This document shows, piece by piece, positions 1 to 11,138 of a stretch of DNA of 64,000 bases (positions are counted from its first letter, which is position 1; each line of letters starts with the position of its first letter). The notes below the pieces were generated by a model. The model saw nothing but the letters and a program-made list of their open reading frames with translations. It was not told the DNA's origin and did no database searches. Source of the stretch: Vitellaria paradoxa (taxonomy: Eukaryota > Streptophyta > Magnoliopsida > Ericales > Sapotaceae); NCBI GenBank assembly GCA_019916065.1, contig CM034238.1, forward strand, positions 36,795,375 to 36,859,374, written 5' to 3'. The position numbers and the translations under genes are program-made.

Positions 1-78
1 ATATTATGAGACACTTACTATGAAATCATTTCTTGATGAATAACTTTTCCTTCTGTTATGCTTCTTTTCACTCCTTAG

Positions 79-1130
79 TTTGCCGATATAGCAAATTTTT
101 CTTGTATTTAATAAAAACTCGCGATAAAAAAGAAGTTCCTCCATAAATTGCGATCTTTCTTTTAGGATGAGCCTTATCTTTTTAAATACTATGCCGATCA
201 ATTGATTTGACATTTCCTTCTCAACTAGAAAATATCCGATATCATTGATTTTTATCATACACAGGTTTTGGTGGCCATTTTTCTACAAAAGTTCTTTTAG
301 TTACTTTTGTATTTTGCTTGGTGTGGACTATCTGTTTAAATGGGTGGAAACCATTTCCACCAAATTGAATGACCACAAGTTAATGGTTAAATTCCTTTGT
401 GAAAATATTTTTTTCCAATTTGGTGTGCCTCGCACCATGATTAGTGATTATGTTAAAATTTTTTGCAGCCAACCTATATGAGTATTAATACTCAAACATG
501 GGATCATACATAAAGTTAGCTGTGTCTACCATCCACAAACCAGTGATTAGAAAAAATTAGCAAATCAAGAGATTAAGGATATCCCAAAAAAGATTGTTAA
601 TCCAAACCGAAAAGACTAGTCATTGAGATTACCGAATACTCTGTGGGTCAAAACTTCTTCGAGATATCATCCCACGGGCTTGCTCTTGGAAAATCTTATC
701 ATATTCTGGCTGTACTTGAATACAAAGCATTTTGGGTGATTAAAGAATTCAATTCTAGCATTGATGAAACTGGACTTCATCGTAAACCCTAGTTGGTTGA
801 ATCAGAGCAACTGCAAGTGATGCCTTTGAAAATGTCAAGATTGCGAAATTTAAAATAAAGAAGGTTCACGACCAACATATCTTCTGCAAGTCTTTCCATA
901 TTGGTTAGAAATTTTTTCTCTATAACTCTCGTCTACATTTATTCTTTGGTAAGTTAAAATCAAAACAGGTTGGTCCATTTATCATTCATACTATTTGTGA
1001 TCATGGAGCCGTTGAAACTGAGAATCCTGAAAATGAAAATCTTTTTAAGGTTAAAGGGTACCAATTAAAACTTTTCTGGAAATATTTGCTAGCGTTGTGG
1101 AAGTTTGGGATCTTGAAGATCATGCATCAT
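79..1130 (+). pseudogene. Athila-like Ty3/gypsy pol remnant (integrase region)
   Basis: Conceptual translation in shifting frames gives the order seen in plant Athila-type pol. First comes an RNase H/integrase linker (FADIANF, then KKKFLH, then DEPYLFKYYADQLI). Next is a worn zinc-binding stretch. The integrase core at 284-478 follows (ILLGVDYLFKWVETISTK, FGVPRTMISD). After that come VSCVYHPQTSD and a C-terminal part ending near FLEIFASVVEVWDLED. In life the protein would insert the retrotransposon cDNA into chromosomes. Many stops and frameshifts make this a dead copy. Upstream RT and gag lie outside the window. Family assignment rests on recalled similarity; the integrase identity is firm. 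Confidence 0.85.
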
Positions 1131-1454
1131 CTGAAGTATAGTGCAACTTTTTTTCTCCATCCCGTTGTTGTATGTTTATTATATTTTTCTTTTATATTTC
1201 GATCCCTCGTTTACTTTTCGATTGTGAATTCTAAGTTGGAGGGAGTCTTAGTCTTTTTTTTTTTTACTTCTAATTTGAATCTCTGTATTTACTCAGTGAG
1301 AGAAGTCACCTAAGCCAAGCACGTTTTGTGCTAGTTTGGAGTGGTAATAGAAGGCATGAGTAGGTATCGGGGAGTTTTAAGTATAAGCCTTTCAAAACGA
1401 GAGTGGTGTGATTCCGAAAAGTGCTCAACCTAACTCCTAATGGCTGATGATACA
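1131..1454 (+). other. 3' flank of the gypsy remnant, no gene
   Basis: Pyrimidine-rich DNA after the integrase C-terminus. It contains a purine tract near 1236 (AGTTGGAGGGAGTC) that could be a polypurine tract, but no LTR boundary could be fixed. Confidence 0.3.
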
Positions 1455-4378
1455 ATTTTGTTTTTTTGGTTTAGCTGTTAGCATAGAAAAAAAATATATA
1501 TATGAGAAATACTCTCTAAAACAAAATAACAAGTGAAATGCTAAGACATACTTTAATAATGCGTTTTTAGGTAAGTTTGCACTTTACCTAAAAATGCATT
1601 GTCAAATTGTATTTTCTTTTTATTTATTCTTATATGAAAACACAAGTTGATATTATTATTTTTATCTTCCTTTTTTGTTGTTATCTTCCACTATTCTTGT
1701 CTTCCTTTTTCTTTTGAGTGAGTCTATTTATACTTCATTAATAGATTTTTACACTTCATTTTACTTTTTCACTAAACAAAATTACACTATTTTCCTTATT
1801 TTTCTATTAAGATATTTTGTATAATTTTAATATCATAAATGCCCTTTCACAAAAACCTAGTTCATATCAACTTTCAAAACTATTTTTACTATTGATAACT
1901 AATTCTCATTCAACGAAAAAATATATTTTATCTCACATTAATTTATTATTGACAAAAAATAAATAATGTATTTGTTTTAATTTTTATGACCTTATTAATT
2001 AAAATAGTAATTAATTAAATTGATATTTATACAAAATAATATATGTAATAGGTGAACCTATGAAAAAATTATTACGTGACGCAAGTAATCTATCTCATAG
2101 ACTATTATAGTCGCACTTGATTACGAAATCATAATTTTGTAAGATTTCCTTTGATATTGGAATTTAATTAGTTTATCAAATTTACTTCTTTTGCAATTCA
2201 AAAAATTATTAATTGTGTTTGTACCTTGTAATAAAGACAAAATTTAGAGAAATATTTTATTGTTACGCATTTATTTTGACATTTATTCAACTTTATCATC
2301 TTTATTTTAAAAGATACTTTATTAAAATTATCCTCTTATTTCATTTTTGTCATGATTTTATAAATTTATAAATGATAATTCATATTTATCATATTATTTC
2401 ATTTTATACATTTTAAAAATTCACTCTACTCCTAATCTACTTTTCTTTACAAAAAAAATTAAAAAAAATACAAGTACTCGTTTTGGTATACTCAATATAT
2501 ATATATATATAATTATTTTAAGTGTGCATAATAAACTATAGTTAATTAAATATCTCTTGCTTTTAATTTTATTTTATTTTATTTTTTATTCTTTATGATT
2601 ATTCATTATAATTCTCTGCATGGTAGAAATGTATTTTAATTTTATTTTCGTTTTGGAAAAAAGAATAACTAATGAAATTCACAATAAATATAAACTCAAT
2701 GTTCATTCAATTTTTTCTATATATATCTAAATTAAAATAATATTAAAATAAAATTTAAAAATAGTTTGTTTGACAAATAATTCATTTTATTTTTAGAGGC
2801 AAGTAGATTTTAAACTTTGATATCAATACGCTATGTTATATGTTAAATCATTATTATTTAAGATCTCAATTATTTAAGCACTATTGAAAAAATATTGTTG
2901 CAATTATTATATTTCTATAACTAATAATAAAGGATTCTTAATTAGCAACTTTTATATTTTTTATTTTTAGTTAATAAATTTCTATAATAATAAAAGATTA
3001 TCTTCTCCAATTTAATTTGAAATTATTTAAATATTTATTTAATTTTTTAAAAGTAAATAAAAAAATAAGGATTTTATTTATCTTTAGTTTTTTATTTTTG
3101 ACTTTATTTTATAAATTGTATATATAGATGGATGAGTTTATTTGCACTCTACGAATAAATTATTACACTTAATTTTAAATTTTCAATTAATAAAATTGCA
3201 TAATTTCCCCCATTTTTCTGATAAAATATTTTATATAATTTTAATATCATAAATGTTCTTTAAAAAATATTAAATTCATATCAACTTGAATATAACGTGG
3301 AGTATAAAAATTCATTTGTGGATTAAAAATAGGTCTACCTTTTAATCAATTACTTTTTTTAATTAATTAGCTAACAAAAATTAAAATAAATACATTATTT
3401 TTTTTTTGTTATTAATAAATTAATGTGTGTAAAAATATAATTTTTAATTGAATGAGAATTAATTATCAATAGGAAAATTAGTTTTAGAAGTTGATATGAA
3501 TTGGGTTTTTGCTAAGGGTATTTATGGTATTAAAATTATACAAAATATCTTAATAGAAGAATGAGAGTAGTTGTATAATTTTAGTAAATAAAAAAGTAAA
3601 ATGAAAGCTAAGAATTGATGAGCGAATTACAAATAGGCTAACCCTTTTCTTTTTATTTTCTTTTTTCTTTCCTTCTTCTTATCCTCTTGTGTAGTACTTC
3701 AGCACATATCTAATATTATTTTTATCTTCCATTTTTTATTTTTATTCTCTTCTTTTTAATATTATTTTTATCTTCCTTTTTTATTTCTACTCTCTTCTTT
3801 TTTTCTTCTTATTCTCTTGTATGCTGTGAAGCATATATATGTATATATCTATTATTATTTTTATTTTCTTTTTTCCTTTTTATCTTCTTTTATGCTTCAA
3901 AACTATAGCGTGATATGTTATATATCCATTATTATTCTTATCTTTGTATATCCATTATTATTCTTATCTTTCTCTCTTTTTTTTTTTTTTCTTATCCTCT
4001 TCTTCTATATATTCTTTTCAATTTCCTTAAAATATTTGGTACATCTCTTTAATCTTTAGTGTGAACTATAAAATAGTTGAAGGAAGATTAATATGTAGAA
4101 AAGAATAAGAAGGAAAAAGGAAAATATAACAGAAGAGGATAAGAAGAAAAGGGGAAGAGGATAAGAAGGAAAAAGGAAGATCAGCTTGAAAGACAAATTT
4201 TTTTACACAAAAAATGCAATGTAAAAATGCGTTTTTAAATTAGGTAAACCAAGAAAACTTGTGTTTTTAAATAAAGTGACAAAGCATTACTAAAGTGCAT
4301 TTTCATTAAGAATATTCTACTATATATTTTGTTTTAGACAGTATTTCTCATAATTTTTTCATCTTAACCACAAAACCA
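1455..4378. mobile_element. Foldback / long-TIR DNA element (MULE-like or unclassified)
   Basis: The left arm (about 1455-2010) is repeated in inverted orientation at about 3350-4378. The tips share TATGAGAAATACT followed by CTAAAACAAAATA (1503 and, reverse complemented, 4352). The inner arms share stretches such as AAGATATTTTGTATAATTTT and a poly-A/T block around 1960 and 3390. A third partial copy lies in direct orientation at about 3140-3300. There is no transposase and the interior is AT-rich low-complexity DNA, so it would be non-autonomous. The long inverted arms suit Mutator-like or foldback elements. No clear target-site duplication was found. The right arm recurs at about 20830-21345 because it belongs to the tandem duplication. 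Confidence 0.6.
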
Positions 4379-6383
4379 GAAAAAAAAAAAAATCAAATAC
4401 AACATACCTCAAATCGGCAATACTTTTACCCTTTTGACATGCACAATTATTTATCAAGTTATTATTTTTATGTGCACAATTATTTATTAAGTTTTTGTAA
4501 TCGAGATCTTTTTTTTTTTTTAATTTTTGTTGGTGGAATGTAAATTTTGATTAAGGATATTAGAGTTATTTATCAAACTTCACTGATAAGATTCCTTTCA
4601 TCTTTGCCCAAATATCCAACGTTTGAAGAATATCCAACTTTTGAAAGTCTATTAGAAAGAAATATTTCTTGTTGTTTAGGTTTAGTTTGGGAAGAAAAAA
4701 ATTAGCTTTTTTATAACTTATTACTAGTTATTAAAAAATTATTTTTTGTGTTTGGAAAGGAAAAAATTGATTTTTGGGTAGTTAATTTTTTAACTTTTTA
4801 TTAATTTGACATTTTCACTTTTTATGGTTTAAAAAAATTTAAAAAGTAAGAGGATAAATTTGTCATTTCAAAAAAATTAAAAAACTGAGTAGGCAGAAAC
4901 TAATTCTTCCCAAACAAACCATTTTTAATTAAAAAAATTACCAAAAGTTACTTTTTAGGCATTTAACAAAATACTAATTTTTATTACTTTTTATTTAGAT
5001 AAAGTAACTTGCTTGATTCAAAAGTTACTAAAAACTATCAAAAAATATTAAAAATTAGCAAAAATTATTAAAAGTTGTAAAAATTTTTAAAATTTGTCAA
5101 AAATTTTACTAAATACTAAAAGTTGTAAAAATTTACTAAAAATTACTGTTTATTTCACTAAACGCACAAAAAATTATAATTAATAACTTTTGGTAAAAAA
5201 AGTCAAAAATTACTAAAATTTTGATTTCCAAACGGTACTTAATTAAACGTCAATATTCAAATCATATCCAATTTATGATTGGGTTAGAAACACTCTTCTT
5301 CTCTTTCTCGCTAGATCCACAGTACACCGAGCTGATGGATTGGTTATGCTTTTCACCCCGAATGGCAACCCCTAGGCCCCATAGATGTTCTGATTTAACC
5401 TTGATTGAACGATGGACATTGTTCTTGATCTTCTTTGCATCTGATTTCAATCTCAAGATATTAGGGTTTCCCAATTTGAAAAACCCTCTTTCGGTTCAAC
5501 AAATTTTACAACATGTAGTCCCCAACAGATGAGAAAACAAATCAGTTAAACAATAATCATGAGATCTACCAAAAACTCCCAACAAAGGCTCAAGCACCTT
5601 TCAAGCGAGATTCTCAGAGCCTCACATGTTCGAGCCCCTTTCAAGCTTCATTTCCAGAACTTCACTTGCTCGATCCGCCTTGACGCCCCATTCTACTTAA
5701 TTGTTTGCGAAGAAATCTTTAAACATAGGAACGACGATTCTGAATTCTAATTTCTTTACCGACATTACAAAACCTTCGACCCGCAATTGTCATGCATTTA
5801 AAATAATGAACCTAACAATAATGAAATCACCGGCTCTTGCAAAATGCCTGCCAGATCATCTGCTTTTAATAGGAATATTTTGCAAACTTTAACGGCAAAA
5901 GGGAGGATAATGAAAAGAGTTCCACACAGTGCCATCTTATTGTTTCTAAGATGTTATCACAAACAACCAATGTTTTTGCTTAATCAAAATATATTTTATA
6001 GTTTATCTTGAATATTTAATATTTAATTGATATAATATTTTAATTTGTATCATCTTTGTTGCTAAAAGTATCATAATTATAAGATAACCGTAAGTAAATA
6101 AATGGTCAGTTATTATAACTATGACAGAAATTATAAATATATTTTAGTATTTTATTTTAGGTGGCTATATATGTTTATCATATAATAAATTATTTTTGTA
6201 TTGTATTTAAGTATGTATTTTTATTTTATTATACATATTTTAGTTTTAATTTTACTAAGAAATTAAAGACCATTAAATTTCTTAATTACATAGATTCCTT
6301 CTATTTAATTAAATTTTACTTATACTTTTAATTATTGGTATTTTTCTGTTTTTCATATTTAAAATTTCCACGGTGAGCTCACC
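4379..6383. other. Non-coding part of duplicated block A
   Basis: AT-rich DNA rich in short TTACTAAAAATTA-type motifs (4680-5240), then a more complex stretch (5260-5950) conserved in copy B. A 70-codon minus-strand frame (5262-5474) is open in A, but copy B carries small deletions in it, so I do not call a gene. Confidence 0.5.
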
Positions 6384-6997
6384 ACCTGATAATGATTCAT
6401 TTTCGTCTACACACCATAAGCTCTCCTGGCAAACATTGTACGCTCTGGACTTGGTTAGCTGCTTCCCTAAAGGTTTTATTTTTGTCCGCACACCGTAAGT
6501 TCTCTTGGCAGATATTGTATCGTAAGCCCTCCTGGCAGACATTGTACACTTTGGGTTTAGTCAAATGCTTCTCAGGAGGTCACCTATCCTAGTACCTAAT
6601 AATATTCTATTTTCGTCAGGACACCGTGTGTAGCAAATATTGTACACTTTAGGTTTGGTCAACTACTTCCTAGGAGGTCATTATATGCTTTAGGTTTGGT
6701 CAACTGCTTTTGAGGAGATCACCTATCTTAGTACCTCTACCTGATGATGATCTCAAGAGATCACCCATCCTAGTACCTGATGATAATCCATTTTCGTTTG
6801 CACACCATGTGGGGTACATATTGTACGCTTTAGGCTTGATCAACTGTTTCCCAGGAGGTCACCCATCCTAATACTTGATGATGATCCATTTCCGTTGTAC
6901 GCTTTAGGCTTGGTCAACTGCTTCCCAGGAGGTCACCCATCCTAATACTTGATGATGACCCATTTTTGTTGTATGCTTTAGGCTTGGTCAACTGCTT
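6384..6997. repeat. Tandem array of 5S-like / LTR-derived units
   Basis: Irregular units of roughly 70-150 bp repeat the order GATGATGATCCATTT, TTGTACGCTTTAGGCTTGG, TCAACTGCTTCCCAGGAGG, TCACCCATCCTA. The two units at about 6855-6990 are the closest to each other. They are local duplications inside the Cassandra-like cluster. No RNA gene is implied because only the 3' part of the 5S-like sequence is present. Confidence 0.65.
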
Positions 6998-9008
6998 TGA
7001 CACGCCCCGGGTTTCATAACCCGGGCATGTGAACAAAAGAACGCATAACACAACATTAAATAACATTCCCTGTCCCACATCAGAGCCATAAACCCACACT
7101 ATAGAGCAATGAATATAAAAATAAATAAAACTAAACTTTAAATTTAAATAAATACCTTAGTCAAAGTCAACCAGGCAATAAGCTCCAAAGGCTAAGCCCA
7201 AATATTCTCTCAAGGCTAGATAAAATAATTCATAATAACCTCACAAACAGAGGCTTATTACAATACACTAAAAACCATTCTCTAAAGAAAATTCTAATGG
7301 AATTAAATAAAAACAAATAAATAAATTGCTAATTTCCATGGTGAGTAGGTCCTGCGCATAACTCAAAATCATTACCTGCATCGCAAGCTGTAAGGGGCTT
7401 AGCACTAATACCACGTGTGCTCGGAACTCTAATAATAATATAATAAATGCAGTATGTCCTAGCATGCTACTAAGTGAAACAAACACGAACAAGTAGCAAT
7501 TTCAAACAAGAACTTAAATTTATTCATTTATCTCTCTTCGTTACAATTTATTTGTGTTTCTACACCACACAACACATCAAAGAAAAATAATTTAATTTCG
7601 AGGTACTGCTGCTTGGTTGTCTCGTAGAAACAAGACGCAACCAATATACATCATTCATTGATGTCTGCTTGGTTGTCCCGTAGAAACAGGACCCAACCAA
7701 TATACACCATCCTTCGGTGTCTGCTTCCTAGGCCGAAGCCTTAGGAATATAATATGCCACCCTTAGGCATCTGCTCGTTCGTAGGTTGCTAGCCTACTGG
7801 AATCGATAACCAACCCCGCGCGGGTTTTGGGACTCTCAACCCTTGGGTACGTATACCCGATATTTTCAGTATCTCTTAATCTAAATAAAATATATTATTA
7901 AATTTTATTTTATAACCACATTAAATAAATTCTTCTTACCTTAAGTTTTACGCATTATTACTCCTCAATTCATCAACACATCAAAAACACTAACATATAT
8001 CTCATCTAACAGGCAATGTCACGTTTTCGGTATTTAATGAAAAGCAATATTCAATAAGCTAATACAGAACGTGAAATTAAACAAACTAATATATGGTTAA
8101 AACGGAAGTGTCCACGCACAACAATGCACACAAACACACAAGTGTCACGTTCGTGAGATTAATTGCATGTAAAGATGAAGTTAATATCAAACTAATAGAA
8201 TTATGATGTAATTGCATATAAAGACAATACATAAAGGACAAAATAGTGTATTTGATTTGATTCAACAAATGTTCCAGCAAGTTCAACATTACCTATTGGA
8301 GCCTAAACGTGCCAATTGTTCACTTAAAAGAACATTATATATATATATATATATATGCAATCATTACCCAGGAGAGTCCATTAATCAATTTATCATCCAT
8401 GTGATCAATCTGCCACCAACTTTTTTTTATATATAATATTTATATATATATGTATACCAACCGGCCACCATTCCTATAATATAAATATATATATATATAT
8501 ATATATGTATATAAAACATCAAAACCTCCTGCCAAGCATGTTTTAACATCCCAACTTCGTTTGTTTTTCACGCCGAACGAGATCATCCAAAAGACAAACA
8601 GTTAATTCCTATCTATATATATATATGTTTTACATACACATACACAAACAAATAGATAGAAGTTCCGTCCCCTTACCTCTTTAACTTGGCAGCAGATTTT
8701 TTTTTCTCCCTGCAGCGGCAATTTTTCCTCCTCTCTGGTTCTCTCTCTATCTAGGGTTTTATTAAAAAAATAAATACAGCAATATATATTTATAAAAGAA
8801 GAGTTTTAACCCTAAATAATTAATTAATTTCCTACTCCCCATAGGTTTAGGAAAATTACACCAATCACCTAAAAAAAATTAATCTTTTTTTAAATACAAC
8901 TTAAAATTAAATACGAAAATTATAAATTATTAAATTTAAATAACGAAATAAATTCACTGAATAAATATATATAATAACTAAATTAAATTAGAAATTTGGG
9001 TCATTACA
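6998..9008 (-). mobile_element. Solo LTR, about 2.0 kb, probably Ty3/gypsy
   Basis: The element begins TGACACGCCCCGGG and ends GGGTCATTACA, so it has TG..CA ends. It is flanked by a perfect 5-bp duplication TGCTT (6993-6997 and 9009-9013). It interrupts a 5S-like unit: CAACTGCTT on the left continues as TGCTTCCCAAGAGGTCACC on the right. Read on the minus strand it starts TGTAATGACCC, a common start of plant gypsy LTRs. There is no primer site, polypurine tract or coding sequence, so a solo LTR left by LTR-LTR recombination is the simplest reading. It contains a locally repeated CTGCTTGGTTGTC segment (7608-7720) and AT microsatellites (8338-8357, 8484-8508). Confidence 0.85.
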
Positions 9009-9573
9009 TGCTTCCCAAGAGGTCACCTATCCTAATAATGCTCCCACTGGAGCACGCTTAATCCCTGTCGTCCACACACCATAAGCCCTCCTAGCAGATA
9101 TTGTACTTTTTGAGCTTCGTCAACTACTTCCCAGGAAGTTACCCATCCTACCGTAAGCCCTCCTAGTAGATATTGTACGCCTTGGGCTTGGCTTGGTCAA
9201 CGGCTTCCCAGGAGGTCACTCATCCTAGTAATGCTCCCACTGGAGCACGCTTAATCCCTGAAATTCCAGTTGAATCCAGTTCTTGCTAAATCTCATACCT
9301 TCACGATTTTAAAACAGTTTTAAAATGCGTCTTGCAAGGGAGAGAGATAGAAGTGCTTATAAATTAACTCAGTTCTCGACTCATTTTCGATGTGGGATAG
9401 TTGTGGTATCATTAAAGCCCTCCAGTTGAGGATTAAGGGACTGGGAATTGTAGGCTTGTGACCTTTTCGATTCTCATAGACGACACTAACTTATGATATT
9501 ATGCCACCCACCCTGGTACTGCTCCTACTAGAATACGCTTAACCCTAGAGTTCCCGTTGAACCTAATGCCCTC

Positions 9574-9910
9574 ATGGTTTTAAAACGCGTCATGCTAAGG
9601 AGAAAAGTAGAGGGGTTTATAAGCTACCTCAGTCCTCGACTACTTTCTAATGTGGGACAATTGTGGTATCATCAGAATCCCCAGTCAAAGACTAGAGGAC
9701 TGGGAATGGCGAAAGAAAATAGATCATCATCAGTTGGCGCCGTTTGTAGGTATCGAAAGAGTCACGAGCCCGCTATTCCCAATTGCTCAATCCTCGACTA
9801 GGGGGCTTTGATGATACCACAACTATCCCATATCGAAATAGAGTCAAGGACTAAGGTAACCTATAACCGCCTCTACCTTTCTCCCTGGCACAATGCATTT
9901 TAAAGCCGTG
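9574..9910. repeat. Inverted pair of Cassandra-like LTR ends
   Basis: 9585-9695 (GGAGAAAAGTAGAGG.., GTGGTATCATCA) recurs reverse complemented at 9806-9900 (TGATGATACCACAAC.., CTCTACCTTTCTCC). The spacer holds TTGGCGCCGTTTGTAGG, which resembles the leader found next to the 5' LTR of some plant gypsy elements. The arrangement would fold as a hairpin of about 90 bp. Confidence 0.6.
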
Positions 9911-10008
9911 CGTGAGAGTGCTTGTAGGAGAGTGTACAAAGCAAATAATATCTGCCAAAAGGATCTATAGTGTGCAGACAAAAATGAGTCATCATCACCA
10001 CCAATCAT

Positions 10009-11138
10009 TAGGATTGAGCTCTGAATCAATTTTGTAATTGTAATGTGAATGTCAATATAAAATAGTATTGTTCTATTGATGTAAGCTTAATTATATAAAT
10101 TTCATAAGTACACCGTTAGTAATATTAATTTGTGTTTAGGGAAACTTGCTGAGTTCTCTTTACCTTGGTTATGGGAACTGGGATCAACTTATAAAGTGTG
10201 CTTGAGGGTAAAGAAGAAAATGAAATTGATAAATGTTGAAAGAAGATTAACAAGCAACAAATCTACACACAATTTTCTTATTTGAAAAGGTCCAAAAATT
10301 TATAGGGTTTAACTAACTTTATACCTTTGCATTACTAATATCTTTGAACTTCAAAAATATGCCTTTATAGCTATTATACCTTGACTAAAACACAAATGAT
10401 AAATAATCAATCAAAATAAATTTTAACTTTTAATAACTTTAAAAATGAATTTATATCTCCTATACCTCACATTCCTTACACTTGCACCTTCTGATTCTAG
10501 TTGATATTCAATAGATATTTTTGTTTTTTCATTTAAAGTTGATATAATTATTTTTTTTACCTTTTGCACTTGAAGTAAAAATCACTTATACCTCATACCT
10601 TTATATCCCATGTACTTTGAATTAAAGTGAAAACATTAAAAAAAATATCAAAGATAATGGTTTTAACTCTTAATAATTTTAAAAATTACATTTATACCAT
10701 GTATAATTCAAATTACCTATATTTATACCTAATTTTATTTAATTTTAAACTAATATTTTTGTTTTTTTCTTAAAAGTTTAACACCATTTATAACTCTATT
10801 TTAGTCCAAAATACAAGAGGTGCAAAAGTAAAATTTTGAAGTTCAGGATTATAAGTAAATTTCATTTTAATTATAAGGGCAAAAAAGTAATTAACCCTTA
10901 AAAAATTTGAGATCATTCATGATTTCACTTTATTATTATGTACAAAGAGTATAAAAGTAAATTTCTAAAGTATATAGTATGATAATGATTTGTATCATCC
11001 TTTTTAATAAAAAGAAAACAATAACTCCTAAAATTTTATTGACTATCCTCACTTGTGAGGGAGGAGTACGTTGGTTACATTTAATAAAGATCTACATTTA
11101 ATCCCACTTCTTTGTAGTCCCTCTTTACAGTGAGAAGA
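10009..11138. other. Non-coding part of duplicated block A
   Basis: Collinear with 23436-24135 in copy B apart from about 250 bp at 10130-10380 that B lacks. Short ACTTTAAAAATGAATTTA-type motifs recur. No gene. Confidence 0.5.

Larger units (their letters stand above)
6384..9998. mobile_element. Cassandra-like TRIM cluster with repeated 5S-rRNA-like motifs
   Basis: At least six copies of a motif like CCCAGGAGGTCACCCATCCT occur (about 6570, 6855, 6925, 9012, 9130, 9211). This is the reverse complement of the 3' (box C) end of plant 5S rRNA. At 9050 and 9240 it is followed by GGAGCACGCTTAATCCCTG, again 5S-like. Elements at 9200-9410 and 9510-9680 then show a TATA-like GCTTATAA / GTTTATAAG, GTGGGATAGTTG, and TGGTATCA, a possible initiator-tRNA-Met primer site. 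Carrying a 5S-like region in an LTR is the hallmark of Cassandra TRIMs. Copy B lacks the cluster. No element here is intact, and 9790-9910 is inverted relative to 9580-9690. Confidence 0.65.

Noticed and set aside
5262..5474. 70-codon minus ORF starting MGNPNILRLKSD
   Set aside because: Copy B of the duplication has deletions in the same place and no known homologue comes to mind.
9001..9270. Possible 5S rRNA genes
   Set aside because: Only fragments similar to the 3' half are present, with mismatches and inside retroelement sequence; no complete 5S gene of about 120 bp.
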